The notes under the pieces: generated by a model
The model's input: the letters and a program-made list of their open reading frames with translations, nothing else
Told to the model about the DNA's origin: nothing
The model's database searches: none
In this document: positions 6,643-14,984 of the stretch, piece after piece
How the letters are laid out: every line of letters begins with the position of its first letter
How positions within the stretch are numbered: the stretch's first letter is position 1
Made by a program: the position numbers and the translations under genes
DNA from: JAKSCF01 sp028279945
GTDB taxonomy: Bacteria; Bacillota; Clostridia; Peptostreptococcales; JAAYPU01
Assembly (NCBI GenBank): GCA_028279945.1
Contig: JANQMT010000012.1
Coordinates: 1 to 20,614 of the forward strand
DNA length: 20,614 bases
Direction: 5' to 3'

Positions 6643-8526
6643 CTAATTTTCTAACTTTCTACATATGGTACCTCTGTCGATGCCCAGCCTTCTAGCGGTC
6701 TTAGTTTTGTTATAATTTTCTTCCTTTAAAATTTTTTCAATTATTTTTCTTTCTATGTCTTTCAAAGTGCCACTATAAATATCTTCGCCTGTATTCATTT
6801 GCATTTTCTGAGTCTTTATTACATCAAAAACAAATCTACAAGTATCCTTTGTTGCTATCCGAGCTTCACAAATTACCGATATTTTTTCTACTATATTCTG
6901 TAATTCCCTTATATTTCCCGGCCAAGAATAATCCATCAATATTTTTATTAATTCTTCATTGAGTTTTTCTACCTTGGAATTATATTTTTGACTGAATTTT
7001 TTTAGAAAGAAATCCAATAACAATTTGATATCATCTTTTCTTTCTCTAAGGGGAGGAATTATCAAATTTAATACATTCAGCCTGTAATAAAGGTCTTCTC
7101 TAAAAGTCCTATCTTCTACAGCTTGTCTTAGGTTTTTGTTTGTGGCTACAATTATTCTCACATCAACTGGAATAATTTTATCATCGCCTATACGCATCAC
7201 TTCTCTTTCTTGAATGACTCTCAACAATCTGGATTGAAGTCCAATATCCATCTCGCTTATCTCATCTAAAAAAATGGTGCCGCTATGTGCAAGTTCAAAT
7301 AATCCTTGTTTTCCGCCTTTTCTTGCCCCGGTAAAAGCCCCCTCTTGATACCCAAACAGTTCACTTTCCAATAGGTTACTGGGTAATGCAGCACAATTCA
7401 CCGCAATAAAAGGCATGTTACTTCTATCACTGTTATTATGAATGGCTTGGGCAAAAAGCTCCTTACCGGTGCCGCTTTCCCCATTGATGTGTACGGTAGA
7501 ATCAATCATAGAGTATTTTTTTGCCAAATACAGCGTTTCTTTTATGGCCTCACTTGATCCAATAATATCATCAAATGTATGCTTTGCAATTAATCCTTTC
7601 TGGGATAATTCTTTTCTGATCTTCTGCTCTAAGTCTTGTATCTTTGTGATATCTTGAAAAGTAGCAACGACTCCCCTTACTTCATCTTTTATTATAATTG
7701 GTACACGATTGGTTACGATATGTGATTCATCAATTTCTTGTATACTCCCTAACTCCATTTCGCCTGTTTTTAAGACATCCGGAATTCTAGTATTTGGAAT
7801 GAGATGATCTATTTTTTTTCCTATAACATTTTTAGAAGACATTTTAAATACTTTCTCGGCAGCATGATTATATACTTGTATGACGCCGTCTTTGTTTACC
7901 GCAATGATGCCTTCATGAGAAAAGTCTAAAATAGCTTTCAATTGTCTCTTCTTTTCTCTTTCCTCAAGTGTTAATTGATATAAATCAATGGCTTCATCAA
8001 TGGCATTTTTTATTGCTTCTCTACCTGACTTTATCAGATCATATTTTAGACCAAGCTCTCGGGCTGTTTTAACAGAAATGGCATCTCCTATTACCACATC
8101 TATACCCATATCTGCAGCTTCATTTATTTTGCAATAAGCTTCTTCTTCTCTTTCTAAAACAAAATAATCCAGGGAAAGTCCAATGATATCTCCTATGGCT
8201 TTTGCGCCACTAATAACGTTGCTATATCCCACAACTGCAATACGCTTTCCACAACCAACATATTTATTTAAAACCCTTAAAAGATCGTAACCCGTAACTT
8301 TTATCTCTATTACTGAAATATCAACATTCTCTTTTATAAGCTTGGCTGTTCCGCCACGGCTGATAATGATTTCCTTTCCTTTGGTTTTAGCTATTTTTGC
8401 TTTTTCAACACCATTCCATAAATCCCCTACAGCGGTTTCAATATCTATATTGGCTTCTTTCAAAACTATTTCAGATGCATTTTTTAATTCCTCATATGGC
8501 GCTATAATGGTTATACTTCTATCCAT
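6643..8526 (-). CDS. sigma-54 dependent transcriptional activator with PrpR_N sensor and PAS domains
   Basis: Enhancer-binding protein, 627 residues, that remodels sigma-54 RNA polymerase using ATP. Domain order: PrpR_N effector domain (about 1-190, with ISRGGTA and VVGYSN), PAS domain (about 195-300), AAA+ domain (about 318-540) and a C-terminal Fis-type helix-turn-helix (about 585-627, ARRLGIDRGTICRKL). In the AAA+ part, Walker A GESGTGKE is at 349-356, the sigma-54 contact loop GAFTGA at 396-401 and Walker B GTIFLDEI at 416-423, so it should be a fully active activator. The PrpR_N domain usually senses a small-molecule intermediate. Given the adjacent -24/-12 promoter, the target is very probably kdgT-dtnK-pdxA2 and the effector an acid sugar or its phosphate (inferred). 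The ATG start has AAGGAG seven bases upstream. Confidence 0.93.
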   Translation of the reverse strand: MDRSITIIAPYEELKNASEIVLKEANIDIETAVGDLWNGVEKAKIAKTKGKEIIISRGGTAKLIKENVDISVIEIKVTGYDLLRVLNKYVGCGKRIAVVGYSNVISGAKAIGDIIGLSLDYFVLEREEEAYCKINEAADMGIDVVIGDAISVKTARELGLKYDLIKSGREAIKNAIDEAIDLYQLTLEEREKKRQLKAILDFSHEGIIAVNKDGVIQVYNHAAEKVFKMSSKNVIGKKIDHLIPNTRIPDVLKTGEMELGSIQEIDESHIVTNRVPIIIKDEVRGVVATFQDITKIQDLEQKIRKELSQKGLIAKHTFDDIIGSSEAIKETLYLAKKYSMIDSTVHINGESGTGKELFAQAIHNNSDRSNMPFIAVNCAALPSNLLESELFGYQEGAFTGARKGGKQGLFELAHSGTIFLDEISEMDIGLQSRLLRVIQEREVMRIGDDKIIPVDVRIIVATNKNLRQAVEDRTFREDLYYRLNVLNLIIPPLRERKDDIKLLLDFFLKKFSQKYNSKVEKLNEELIKILMDYSWPGNIRELQNIVEKISVICEARIATKDTCRFVFDVIKTQKMQMNTGEDIYSGTLKDIERKIIEKILKEENYNKTKTARRLGIDRGTICRKLEN

Positions 8527-8588
8527 AAAATATCTCCTTATGTTAAAAGCTTAATGAGTGAGCTTATCTCTGCTTCCATTTATTTATA

Positions 8589-8617
8589 AGTATATCAATG
8601 ACTTTTCTTTAGCACAA
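8589..8617 (-). promoter_or_regulatory. probable sigma-A promoter for the PrpR-type regulator
   Basis: The minus strand shows TTGTGC (8617-8612), a 17-base spacer and TATACT (8594-8589). The -10 box matches 5/6 and spacing is ideal; the -35 box is weak. It lies between the upstream terminator (8640-8688) and the regulator's ATG at 8526, so the regulator is probably an independent unit. Confidence 0.55.
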
Positions 8618-8639
8618 TTCATATTATTGGGCTTGTTTT

Positions 8640-8688
8640 AAAAAAGGTCACAGCATTTATCAATTTGACAAACGCTGTGACCTTTTTT
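8640..8688 (-). terminator. strong, symmetrical intrinsic terminator after the racemase-fold gene
   Basis: Fifteen paired bases, AAAAAAGGTCACAGC (8640-8654) with its complement (8674-8688), extend through one G-U pair and three A-T pairs to a short loop. On the minus strand the stem ends in a U-run; because the A/T tracts are symmetrical it could act in both directions. It ends the AcnX-racemase unit, 19 bases after the stop codon. Confidence 0.9.
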
Positions 8689-8707
8689 TAAAAAGTATGT
8701 GTATATA

Positions 8708-9436
8708 TTACTTTTCTAACAAACAACCGTAACCTGATATGTTGTCATTAATATTTAATTTTCTAAGACAGTGCCAGAATGTGGCTTGTATGGCTGTAAT
8801 AATTGGCTTTCCTAATTCTTTTTCCAATTTGGATAATATTGAGATACCTTTCATAGAAGTGCACAAAACTGCTATAGCTTCTGCTTCTTTTGTATCAACT
8901 TCCCTTATCAACTTTTCTATTTCATCTATACTCTGGCTATTAATTTCATAATCATCTAACATATTTTGGCCTTTAAAACTAACGATTTCAAATCCATGGT
9001 CATTTAAAAATTTTTTAGCCATTACATTGATATCTTCCACATATGGTGTTGCCACAGCGATTTTTTTAACCTTCAGCCGGTTTAATGCATCTATTACAGC
9101 AGTAGACGTGGTGGTGCATGGAATACCGCCGGATACCGCTTCCATCTCTTCTATAATTTTTTGATCAAAGCCGCTTCCCTGAATAAAACTTCCGCTGGTA
9201 CATCCCAAAACGATTAAATCCACTTTGGTTGATGCTAAATTGACGGCGGCATCTAATGTCAGATCTTGAAATTTTGCAACGTTTTCAGCATTAACATCTT
9301 TGGCCAGCATTCTAGTCGTACATGTGATAACGCCTTCAGGCGCCATTTCATAGAATTCCGGCTCCATCACAAATCCGGTAGAAGGATAAGCCAAGCCTAT
9401 TTTTGCCCTTTGTCCATAGTTGTTGAAGTTTGTCAT
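8708..9436 (-). CDS. Asp/Glu racemase superfamily enzyme, maleate isomerase / arylmalonate decarboxylase type
   Basis: Cytosolic enzyme, 242 residues, of the two-cysteine Asp/Glu racemase fold. The two expected catalytic cysteines are present: Cys79 in VLGCTSGSF and Cys192 in VLCTSMKG, spaced as in maleate cis-trans isomerases and related decarboxylases. The opening IGLAYPSTGFVMEPEFYEMAPEG also fits the maleate isomerase / arylmalonate decarboxylase branch rather than peptidoglycan glutamate racemase. In this branch the enzyme isomerises, racemises or decarboxylates an unsaturated or alpha-substituted dicarboxylate. It lies 25 bases after the AcnX small subunit gene, so it probably acts on the substrate or product of AcnX. 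The exact reaction cannot be read from sequence. The ATG start has AAAGGAG about eight bases upstream. Confidence 0.85.
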   Translation of the reverse strand: MTNFNNYGQRAKIGLAYPSTGFVMEPEFYEMAPEGVITCTTRMLAKDVNAENVAKFQDLTLDAAVNLASTKVDLIVLGCTSGSFIQGSGFDQKIIEEMEAVSGGIPCTTTSTAVIDALNRLKVKKIAVATPYVEDINVMAKKFLNDHGFEIVSFKGQNMLDDYEINSQSIDEIEKLIREVDTKEAEAIAVLCTSMKGISILSKLEKELGKPIITAIQATFWHCLRKLNINDNISGYGCLLEK

Positions 9437-9461
9437 ATACGTATCTCCTTTCTTTTGTTTT

Positions 9462-9875
9462 TTACTTTCTGGTTATTTCCACTTCACCTGTATTCCCATC
9501 GACTTTTAACCAATCACCTGTTTTTATATATTGGCAGGGATCCACATCAACAAAGTCTGCCACCATTGGACTTCCAACGACTACAGCAGTTACACCTACT
9601 CTGGAATCCATTTTACTCACTACCCATCCTGCCGGCTTGCTGCCGTTCATCATAGCAGAATTAAAATGGCCGGACCAACAATTAGAACCTTTTGAAGAAG
9701 GAATAACAAGTATTTTGCCGTCTATACATACACCTTCAGCCACATGCCCTTTTTCAATAATAATGCCTGTGATATCATCGATTCCAGCCCACCCTTGAAT
9801 ACTATCGGGACATACCAATGCTTCCCCTTCAGCTATACCTTTAATGGCACCTCTGCCTTTGATAACATTTATCAT
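9462..9875 (-). CDS. AcnX (aconitase X) small subunit, swivel domain, DUF126
   Basis: Small subunit of a two-subunit AcnX-type dehydratase, 137 residues. It shows the swivel-domain pattern: GRGAIKGIAEGEALV near the N-terminus, then the loop VIPSSKGSNCWSGH carrying the serine cluster expected at the active site, and SPMVADFVDVD toward the end. Known AcnX enzymes are hydro-lyases, such as cis-3-hydroxy-L-proline dehydratase in bacteria and phosphomevalonate dehydratase in archaea; which substrate applies here is unknown. An ATG at 9914 in the same frame would add 13 residues and overlap the large-subunit gene. I prefer the ATG at 9875, four bases after the large-subunit stop codon, with GGGGGTGAAAGG just before it; the conserved region starts there. 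Confidence 0.88.
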   Translation of the reverse strand: MINVIKGRGAIKGIAEGEALVCPDSIQGWAGIDDITGIIIEKGHVAEGVCIDGKILVIPSSKGSNCWSGHFNSAMMNGSKPAGWVVSKMDSRVGVTAVVVGSPMVADFVDVDPCQYIKTGDWLKVDGNTGEVEITRK

Positions 9876-9879
9876 CCTT

Positions 9880-11160
9880 TCACCCCCACTGTCCTGATAC
9901 GGCTGCATCCACACATTGTTTCATGTCGCCATAGTAAACCTTTGCATTTGTCATCGATCTAATATAATGGGCTTGTTTCGCCCCGTCCAAAACAACACCT
10001 GCTGCATTATTGGTAATCGTTTTTCCTACCATTATAGGACATGAGTTGGTCAATATTTCGCCGCCTGCTTCATTAATCATATCAAGGTATCCATTTACTC
10101 TTGCCATTTCTTTCATAGGATAGGCTGTCCATACATAAAACTTAATACCATCTTTTATTCTTTTTCCTTTTATATAATTTGCTACTTCCTGAATCTCCTC
10201 CAGGGTATAATGAGGACATCCCAAGGAAATAAAATCTACATTTCCTTTATCTTCGTCACACAATAGCTTCATAGATGCATCGTATTCTTTCTGGGTAATC
10301 ACAAAAGTATCTTGGACCGGTTTATTTCCCGCAGCCATTTGTAAGGTATGTGCCTCCGGTGTCATCCCTACGATGTGGCACATCACCGCACCACTTGTCG
10401 TCGCAATAGAAGCAAAAAATTGTTTGATTTGAACAGTTATGGGGTTTTCAAATTCTCCGGTTATAACCGGTATTCCATTGGACGGCAATAATCTGCCTAT
10501 GGTATACCCAATAACATCCCAGTCTTTTGAAGTTTTTGGTGTGCATTCTATTTTAAATTCATGGGTGCCATATCTGCTTTGTGGTACATGGTTTCCCCAT
10601 TTGGGCGTTCTGCCGCATACGGCAGACCATATGGCTGCTTCAACACCATCCGGGTTCCCACATGCACCCAGTATAGAATTACAAAACATAGCATTGCTTG
10701 ACTCTGTCGTAACAAAGTGTTCTCCTTTTAAGGGAAGCCAACCAATGAGGTATGGCGTACATGTGCTGGCTATACTTACACCCGCCTCTTTTGTAATCTC
10801 TAAAAATGATTTGTTTTTCTCAAAAAATTCTTGTGTTACTCCCAAATCTTCGTATTCATAAGCATCACAGTTTTCTGTACAAGTCAAACAAAAACATGAG
10901 CCGGAAAACTTTTCGTTTTTAATATCCAATACTTCATCCGTACACATATATACTCTGGAAAAAATCTTATTATAGTCATCCGATTGAATATGATCTAAGT
11001 AAGGTTGTGCTCCAAGCCCTAAAGTAGCTTTTGTTACTTTACAAAGTTCCTCTGCCCCTAAAGCTTCCGCATATTGCACTATATTTTCCAATGCTTTTTG
11101 CTTTAGCCTTCCCATATCACCTCGAAGCATTTTTTCTTCGATATCTGTTAATTTTACCAA
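9880..11160 (-). CDS. AcnX (aconitase X) large catalytic subunit, DUF521
   Basis: Catalytic iron-sulfur subunit of an AcnX-type hydro-lyase, 426 residues. Family marks include the N-terminal EEKMLRGDMG, TCTPYLIG (Cys134), GEHFVTTESSNAMFCNSILGA, CGRTPKWGNH, LGCPH (Cys315) and NSCPIM (Cys374). Cys134, Cys315 and Cys374 sit where the cluster ligands are expected. Unusual is a second cysteine-rich stretch, Cys73, Cys89, Cys91, Cys94 and Cys98 (CxCxxCxxxC), in a region where the relatives I recall have a shorter segment. The start is TTG at 11160 with AAGGAGG seven bases upstream. The small subunit follows after four bases. It is separated from the SDR gene by 238 bases containing a terminator. 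Its partners here are not the pyrroline reductase genes usual for hydroxyproline use, so the substrate may be different. Confidence 0.9.
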   Translation of the reverse strand: MVKLTDIEEKMLRGDMGRLKQKALENIVQYAEALGAEELCKVTKATLGLGAQPYLDHIQSDDYNKIFSRVYMCTDEVLDIKNEKFSGSCFCLTCTENCDAYEYEDLGVTQEFFEKNKSFLEITKEAGVSIASTCTPYLIGWLPLKGEHFVTTESSNAMFCNSILGACGNPDGVEAAIWSAVCGRTPKWGNHVPQSRYGTHEFKIECTPKTSKDWDVIGYTIGRLLPSNGIPVITGEFENPITVQIKQFFASIATTSGAVMCHIVGMTPEAHTLQMAAGNKPVQDTFVITQKEYDASMKLLCDEDKGNVDFISLGCPHYTLEEIQEVANYIKGKRIKDGIKFYVWTAYPMKEMARVNGYLDMINEAGGEILTNSCPIMVGKTITNNAAGVVLDGAKQAHYIRSMTNAKVYYGDMKQCVDAAVSGQWG

Positions 11161-11194
11161 CCCGCTTCCTCCTTAATGTAAATGTGCTGTCTTT

Positions 11195-11214
11195 ACTTTA
11201 TCAAAAGATAAAGT
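11195..11214. repeat. small palindrome in the AcnX leader
   Basis: ACTTTATC and GATAAAGT are perfect 8-bp arms around an AAAA loop, about 35 bases before the TTG start of the AcnX large subunit. No U-run follows, so it is not a terminator. It could be an operator or an mRNA hairpin; I found no clear promoter in 11161-11289. Confidence 0.3.
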
Positions 11215-11289
11215 TATCGTCTATTCCTCTTAGTGATTAGCCCTGCACCTCTAAAGTAGTAAAGTTAAGCGCAACATACCGCGTAAACT

Positions 11290-11327
11290 AAAAAACAGCT
11301 GGTGCAATCATTATCTCCCAACTGTTT
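11290..11327 (-). terminator. intrinsic terminator after the SDR gene
   Basis: On the minus strand AAACAGTTGG (11327-11318) pairs with CCAGCTGTTT (11302-11293) through one G-U pair around a 15-base loop, and six Ts (11295-11290) run out of the stem. It divides the E1-TRAP-E2-E3-SDR operon from the AcnX-racemase genes; read-through is possible given the moderate stem. Confidence 0.7.
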
Positions 11328-11398
11328 CATTATTCAATATTTTTATCATTTCACGATCTGGTATAAATGATACCTTATATTAAAGGAAAAGCATTTTT

Positions 11399-12133
11399 TT
11401 ACATATGCACACCACCATTAATGTCTATGTTTGCACCGGTTATATACGAAGATTTGTCTGAGCACAAAAATAGAATGACATCACATACATCTTCAACTGT
11501 ACCATATCTTTTTAGTGGAATAGTGTCTACTTTTCTACTGGGATCATTTCTCAAATTTTTTGTCATTTCTGTTACGATTATTCCCGGTGAAACACAATTA
11601 ACATTGATATTAAAACCAGCTGCATCTTTGGCAAAAGACTTTGTCAAACATATGATGCCTGCCTTTGATGCTGCATAATTAACGCCGGTACTTACCCCGC
11701 CTACCTCTCCGGCCAAGGATCCAATGCTTACAATTTTTCCATATTGATTTTGCTTCATATGTTTTAATACCTGTTGACTCATAAAAAAAGTGCCTTTAAG
11801 ATTTACTGCCATAACTAAATCCCAATCTCGTTCCGTCAGTTCTTCAATCTTTTTTTCTTGGCATATCCCCGCACAATTTATTAAAAAGTCTATTTTACCA
11901 TACTGGGAACAACACATATTTACAGTTTCTTCTATACTGGATATTTGAGTTATGTCTAGAGCCACTGGTATTGCAGCACCTCCGTTTTTAACAATTTCAT
12001 CACAAGTTTTCTTAGCTGCATCCAAGTTGATGTCAGCCACCATAACTTTTACCCCTTCTTTAGCCAGGGCAATACAACATCCTCTTCCAATACCACCAGC
12101 TCCTCCGGTAACAATTGCTGATTTGTTATTCAT
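11399..12133 (-). CDS. short-chain dehydrogenase/reductase (FabG-like)
   Basis: NAD(P)-dependent oxidoreductase of the classical SDR family, 244 residues. Visible are the nucleotide motif TGGAGGIGRG (residues 9-18), INCAG (86-90), Asn111, and the Ser139-Tyr153-Lys157 catalytic set in SIGSLAG and YAASK. Asp34 at the end of the second strand (VAD) suggests a preference for NAD, which fits a catabolic alcohol oxidation better than fatty acid synthesis. It is the last gene of the dehydrogenase-complex operon, 16 bases after E3, and is followed by a terminator. It could oxidise a hydroxyl to the ketone that the E1 enzyme then cleaves, as butanediol dehydrogenase does for acetoin; this role is inferred from position. 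FabG would be an alternative name but the context argues against it. Confidence 0.88.
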   Translation of the reverse strand: MNNKSAIVTGGAGGIGRGCCIALAKEGVKVMVADINLDAAKKTCDEIVKNGGAAIPVALDITQISSIEETVNMCCSQYGKIDFLINCAGICQEKKIEELTERDWDLVMAVNLKGTFFMSQQVLKHMKQNQYGKIVSIGSLAGEVGGVSTGVNYAASKAGIICLTKSFAKDAAGFNINVNCVSPGIIVTEMTKNLRNDPSRKVDTIPLKRYGTVEDVCDVILFLCSDKSSYITGANIDINGGVHM

Positions 12134-12149
12134 AAAAATTCTTCCTTTC

Positions 12150-13547
12150 TTAATTATTCTTCAATGGATTTACTATATGAATAGCTTCATCTACGATTCC
12201 GGCTGCAGCTTCCATAAATGCTTCTGACAACGTAGGGTGGGCATGTATTGTACTTGCTATTTCCTCAGAAGTGCATTCTAACTGAATAGCAAGTCCGGCT
12301 TCTCCTATCATTTCTGTGGCATAGGGTCCAATTATGTGCACCCCTATTACTTGATTGTGTTTTTTTTCCGAAATAATTTTAATAAAACCTTTTGTATTGC
12401 CCAAAGTCAGGGACTTACCGTTATGGGAGTAGGGGAATATGCTTATATTCATTAGCTGTTTATATTTTTTATTGGCTTCTTCTTCTGTTAAACCTATGCT
12501 TGCCATTTCAGGATTCGTATATATACAAGAGGGTACTATATCATATCTCATTTTCTTATTTTCACCTAAAATATTTTTAACAGCTATTATGCCTTGGTGA
12601 GCAGCTACATGGGCCAATTGAATTTTACCGGTTACATCGCCAATTGCATAAATATTTGGTATTTGGGTTCTTAGATCATTATTCACTATAATTCCTTTGT
12701 GATCTACCTTTAAATTAATTTTTTCTGCAACTTCTAAATTTGGGCTTCTTCCTATGGACATCAGTACTTTATCTGCTTGTATTTCTTTTATTTCATTCTC
12801 CTGTTGATACTTGACAGTAATGCCGTTCCTTCCTTTTTCAAAGCTTATTACTTTAGAATTTGCAGCAATCCGAATACCCTTCTTTTGAAGTTCATTAGCC
12901 ATAAATTCAGAACATTCCTCATCCATATTGCCTAAAATTTTAGGAAGCATTTCAATAATAGTGACTTCAACGCCTAAACCGTTATAGATATACCCCATTT
13001 CCGTACCTATAACACCGCCACCAACTATAACCAATCTGTCAGGTATCTTTTCTAACGATAATGCTTCCGTACTGGTTATGGTATCTGTTAAATCACTTCC
13101 CGGTATATTAGGTATTATGGCTTTTGAACCAGTCGCTATAATAATATTCTCAGCCATCAGCTGCTTTTTACCTTCTCCATTGATAACACTAATGGTATTA
13201 ACATCCATAAGTTCTGCTTCTCCAAAAACAACATCTATTTTATTATGTTTAAGTAATCCCTTTATGCCGTTCGTTAGACTTGATACAATACTATTTTTGT
13301 TTTCTTGAATTTGTTCCCAATCTATTTTTACGTCTGTAACCTTTATGCCAAATTCTTCGGCATTTTGTATTTCACTGTATACACTTGCACTGTGTATTAA
13401 TGCTTTGGTAGGAATACACCCTACATTCAAGCAAGTCCCTCCCAATTTTTCTCTTTCAATGAGTACTACTTTCTTTCCCTTTTTAGCCGCAAAGATGGCA
13501 GCCGTATATCCTCCCGGTCCTCCTCCTATAATGACTATATCATACAT
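12150..13547 (-). CDS. lpdA: dihydrolipoyl dehydrogenase (E3)
   Basis: FAD enzyme that re-oxidises the dihydrolipoyl groups of the E2 partner and passes electrons to NAD, 465 residues. It has the FAD motif GGGPGGYTAA (8-17), the redox disulfide in GGTCLNVGCIPTK (Cys39 and Cys44), a second dinucleotide motif VIVGGGVIGTEMG, AIGDVTG for FAD binding, and the C-terminal His437-Pro-Thr-Leu-Ser-Glu442 base from the partner subunit. There is no N-terminal lipoyl domain, unlike some acetoin-system E3 proteins. It lies 48 bases after E2 and 16 before the SDR gene, so it is dedicated to this complex. The ATG start is preceded by GAGGTG. Confidence 0.95.
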   Translation of the reverse strand: MYDIVIIGGGPGGYTAAIFAAKKGKKVVLIEREKLGGTCLNVGCIPTKALIHSASVYSEIQNAEEFGIKVTDVKIDWEQIQENKNSIVSSLTNGIKGLLKHNKIDVVFGEAELMDVNTISVINGEGKKQLMAENIIIATGSKAIIPNIPGSDLTDTITSTEALSLEKIPDRLVIVGGGVIGTEMGYIYNGLGVEVTIIEMLPKILGNMDEECSEFMANELQKKGIRIAANSKVISFEKGRNGITVKYQQENEIKEIQADKVLMSIGRSPNLEVAEKINLKVDHKGIIVNNDLRTQIPNIYAIGDVTGKIQLAHVAAHQGIIAVKNILGENKKMRYDIVPSCIYTNPEMASIGLTEEEANKKYKQLMNISIFPYSHNGKSLTLGNTKGFIKIISEKKHNQVIGVHIIGPYATEMIGEAGLAIQLECTSEEIASTIHAHPTLSEAFMEAAAGIVDEAIHIVNPLKNN

Positions 13548-13595
13548 GGTTTCACCTCTTCATTTTGCTCTTTTTACGCGTTCTACCTCATAAAT

Positions 13596-14906
13596 TTATA
13601 ATGCCAGACATGGCTTTTCTAATAATTGTTTTACTCTATATAAAAATTTTGCTGCATCGGCGCCATCTACAATCCTATGATCGTAGCTTAATGTGAGTTT
13701 TATGATGGGTTTGATTTCTAGATCAACTTCGTTAACAGCTATAGGCACATATTCCATTTTTCCTACTGCTAATATGCCTGCTTCAGGCGGATTAATGATT
13801 GCAACAAATTCATCTATATCATACATCCCCAGGTTGGAAATAGTAAATGTTCCACCTGTATAATCTTCAGATGACAATTGTCCGGTTTGAGCTTTCTCAA
13901 TGAGTATTTTAGAAGCATCTGATATATCTTTTATGCTCATTAAATCGGCATCTCTAATGACCGGTACAATGAGTCCATTGCTAACCGCTACAGCAATACC
14001 CATATTAACATAATCTTTTAATATAAGGTTATCTCCTGAAAGACTAGCATTCATTTCTGGGTATTCTTTTAATGCCAATGCTGCCATTTTTACAATAATA
14101 TCATTATAAGATATCTTAATATCTTGCTTTTTATAAATTTCTCTTAGCTTTATTAATTCTGTTACATCCACCTTTATCTTATGATTGGTCTGAGCCATTT
14201 CCCTTTGACTTCGGCACATTCTTTCTGAAATGGTTTTTCTCATTGCTGTGAGAGGTATCGTTTTTTCTTTTCTGATGTCAGATGTTTCATGTGTTGTACG
14301 CAATACTTTTTCAACATCTTCTCTATATATTCTTCCGTAATGACCACTTCCTTGTATGGCCTTGGCATCTAAGTTTTCTGCCTCTATAAGTTTTTTAGCC
14401 GTCGGAGTAGCTTTTGGTATTGTGTCGATATACTCATATACATCTTTTTCTACAATTCTGCCATTTGGCCCGGTCCCATTAATTTCTGCTATATTAATCC
14501 CCTTTTCTACTGCTAGTTTCTTTGCTCTGGGACTCATAAAAATTTTGTCTCTTCTCATATCTTTTCGATCCATTTTTTTAATCTTTGATGCTTGTTTATC
14601 TTCTTCATCTATTTTAACATCATCCGTGCTGCTTTTTTCTATGCTCAAAATATCTGAAATGTCCTCATCAGGCTCACCAATAATTGCTATAACCTCAGTT
14701 ATTGGAACAGTTTTCCCTTGGTCTTTGATGATTTTAATTAAGGTGCCTGTGTAAGCGGATTCAATAACTATACTGAGTTTATCCGTTTCAATTTCAAACA
14801 AAGGCTCCCCTTCTTTTACACTTTCTCCTTCTTGAATCAACCACTTAGTTATTGTACCTTCAGTCATTTGAAGCCCTTGTTTTGGCATAATAACTCTGTT
14901 TGCCAT
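13596..14906 (-). CDS. dihydrolipoamide acyltransferase (E2) with two E3-binding domains
   Basis: Core of the 2-oxoacid/acetoin dehydrogenase complex, 436 residues: it takes the acyl group formed by E1 and transfers it to CoA. Domains in order: lipoyl domain (1-80, with the lipoylated Lys43 in IETDKLS), charged linker, two consecutive peripheral subunit-binding domains (about 123-160 with SPRAKKLA and GTGPNGRIVEKDV; about 166-202 with ATPTAKKLI and GSGHYGRIYREDV), then the catalytic acyltransferase domain (about 215-436) ending in SYDHRIVDG with His410 and Asp414. The duplicated binding domain is uncommon. An in-frame ATG at 14930 would add eight residues, but AGGAGGGG lies just before the ATG at 14906, which I chose. 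The gene follows dctM by 78 bases. Confidence 0.93.
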   Translation of the reverse strand: MANRVIMPKQGLQMTEGTITKWLIQEGESVKEGEPLFEIETDKLSIVIESAYTGTLIKIIKDQGKTVPITEVIAIIGEPDEDISDILSIEKSSTDDVKIDEEDKQASKIKKMDRKDMRRDKIFMSPRAKKLAVEKGINIAEINGTGPNGRIVEKDVYEYIDTIPKATPTAKKLIEAENLDAKAIQGSGHYGRIYREDVEKVLRTTHETSDIRKEKTIPLTAMRKTISERMCRSQREMAQTNHKIKVDVTELIKLREIYKKQDIKISYNDIIVKMAALALKEYPEMNASLSGDNLILKDYVNMGIAVAVSNGLIVPVIRDADLMSIKDISDASKILIEKAQTGQLSSEDYTGGTFTISNLGMYDIDEFVAIINPPEAGILAVGKMEYVPIAVNEVDLEIKPIIKLTLSYDHRIVDGADAAKFLYRVKQLLEKPCLAL

Positions 14907-14984
14907 ATATTCCCCTCCTTGCTTGCTCATCTATTAGCATTTTTTCATAATATTAATTTTTTATAAAATATATTGATACTGATA

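Noticed and set aside
11311..11327. TTGGGAGATAATGATTGC on the minus strand as a second sigma-54 promoter for the AcnX genes
   Set aside because: GG to GC spacing is 11-12 instead of 10, and the bases are part of the terminator hairpin.
11360..11374. GGTAT-AAATG-ATACC palindrome after the SDR gene
   Set aside because: Only five base pairs per arm with no promoter nearby; too short to call an operator.
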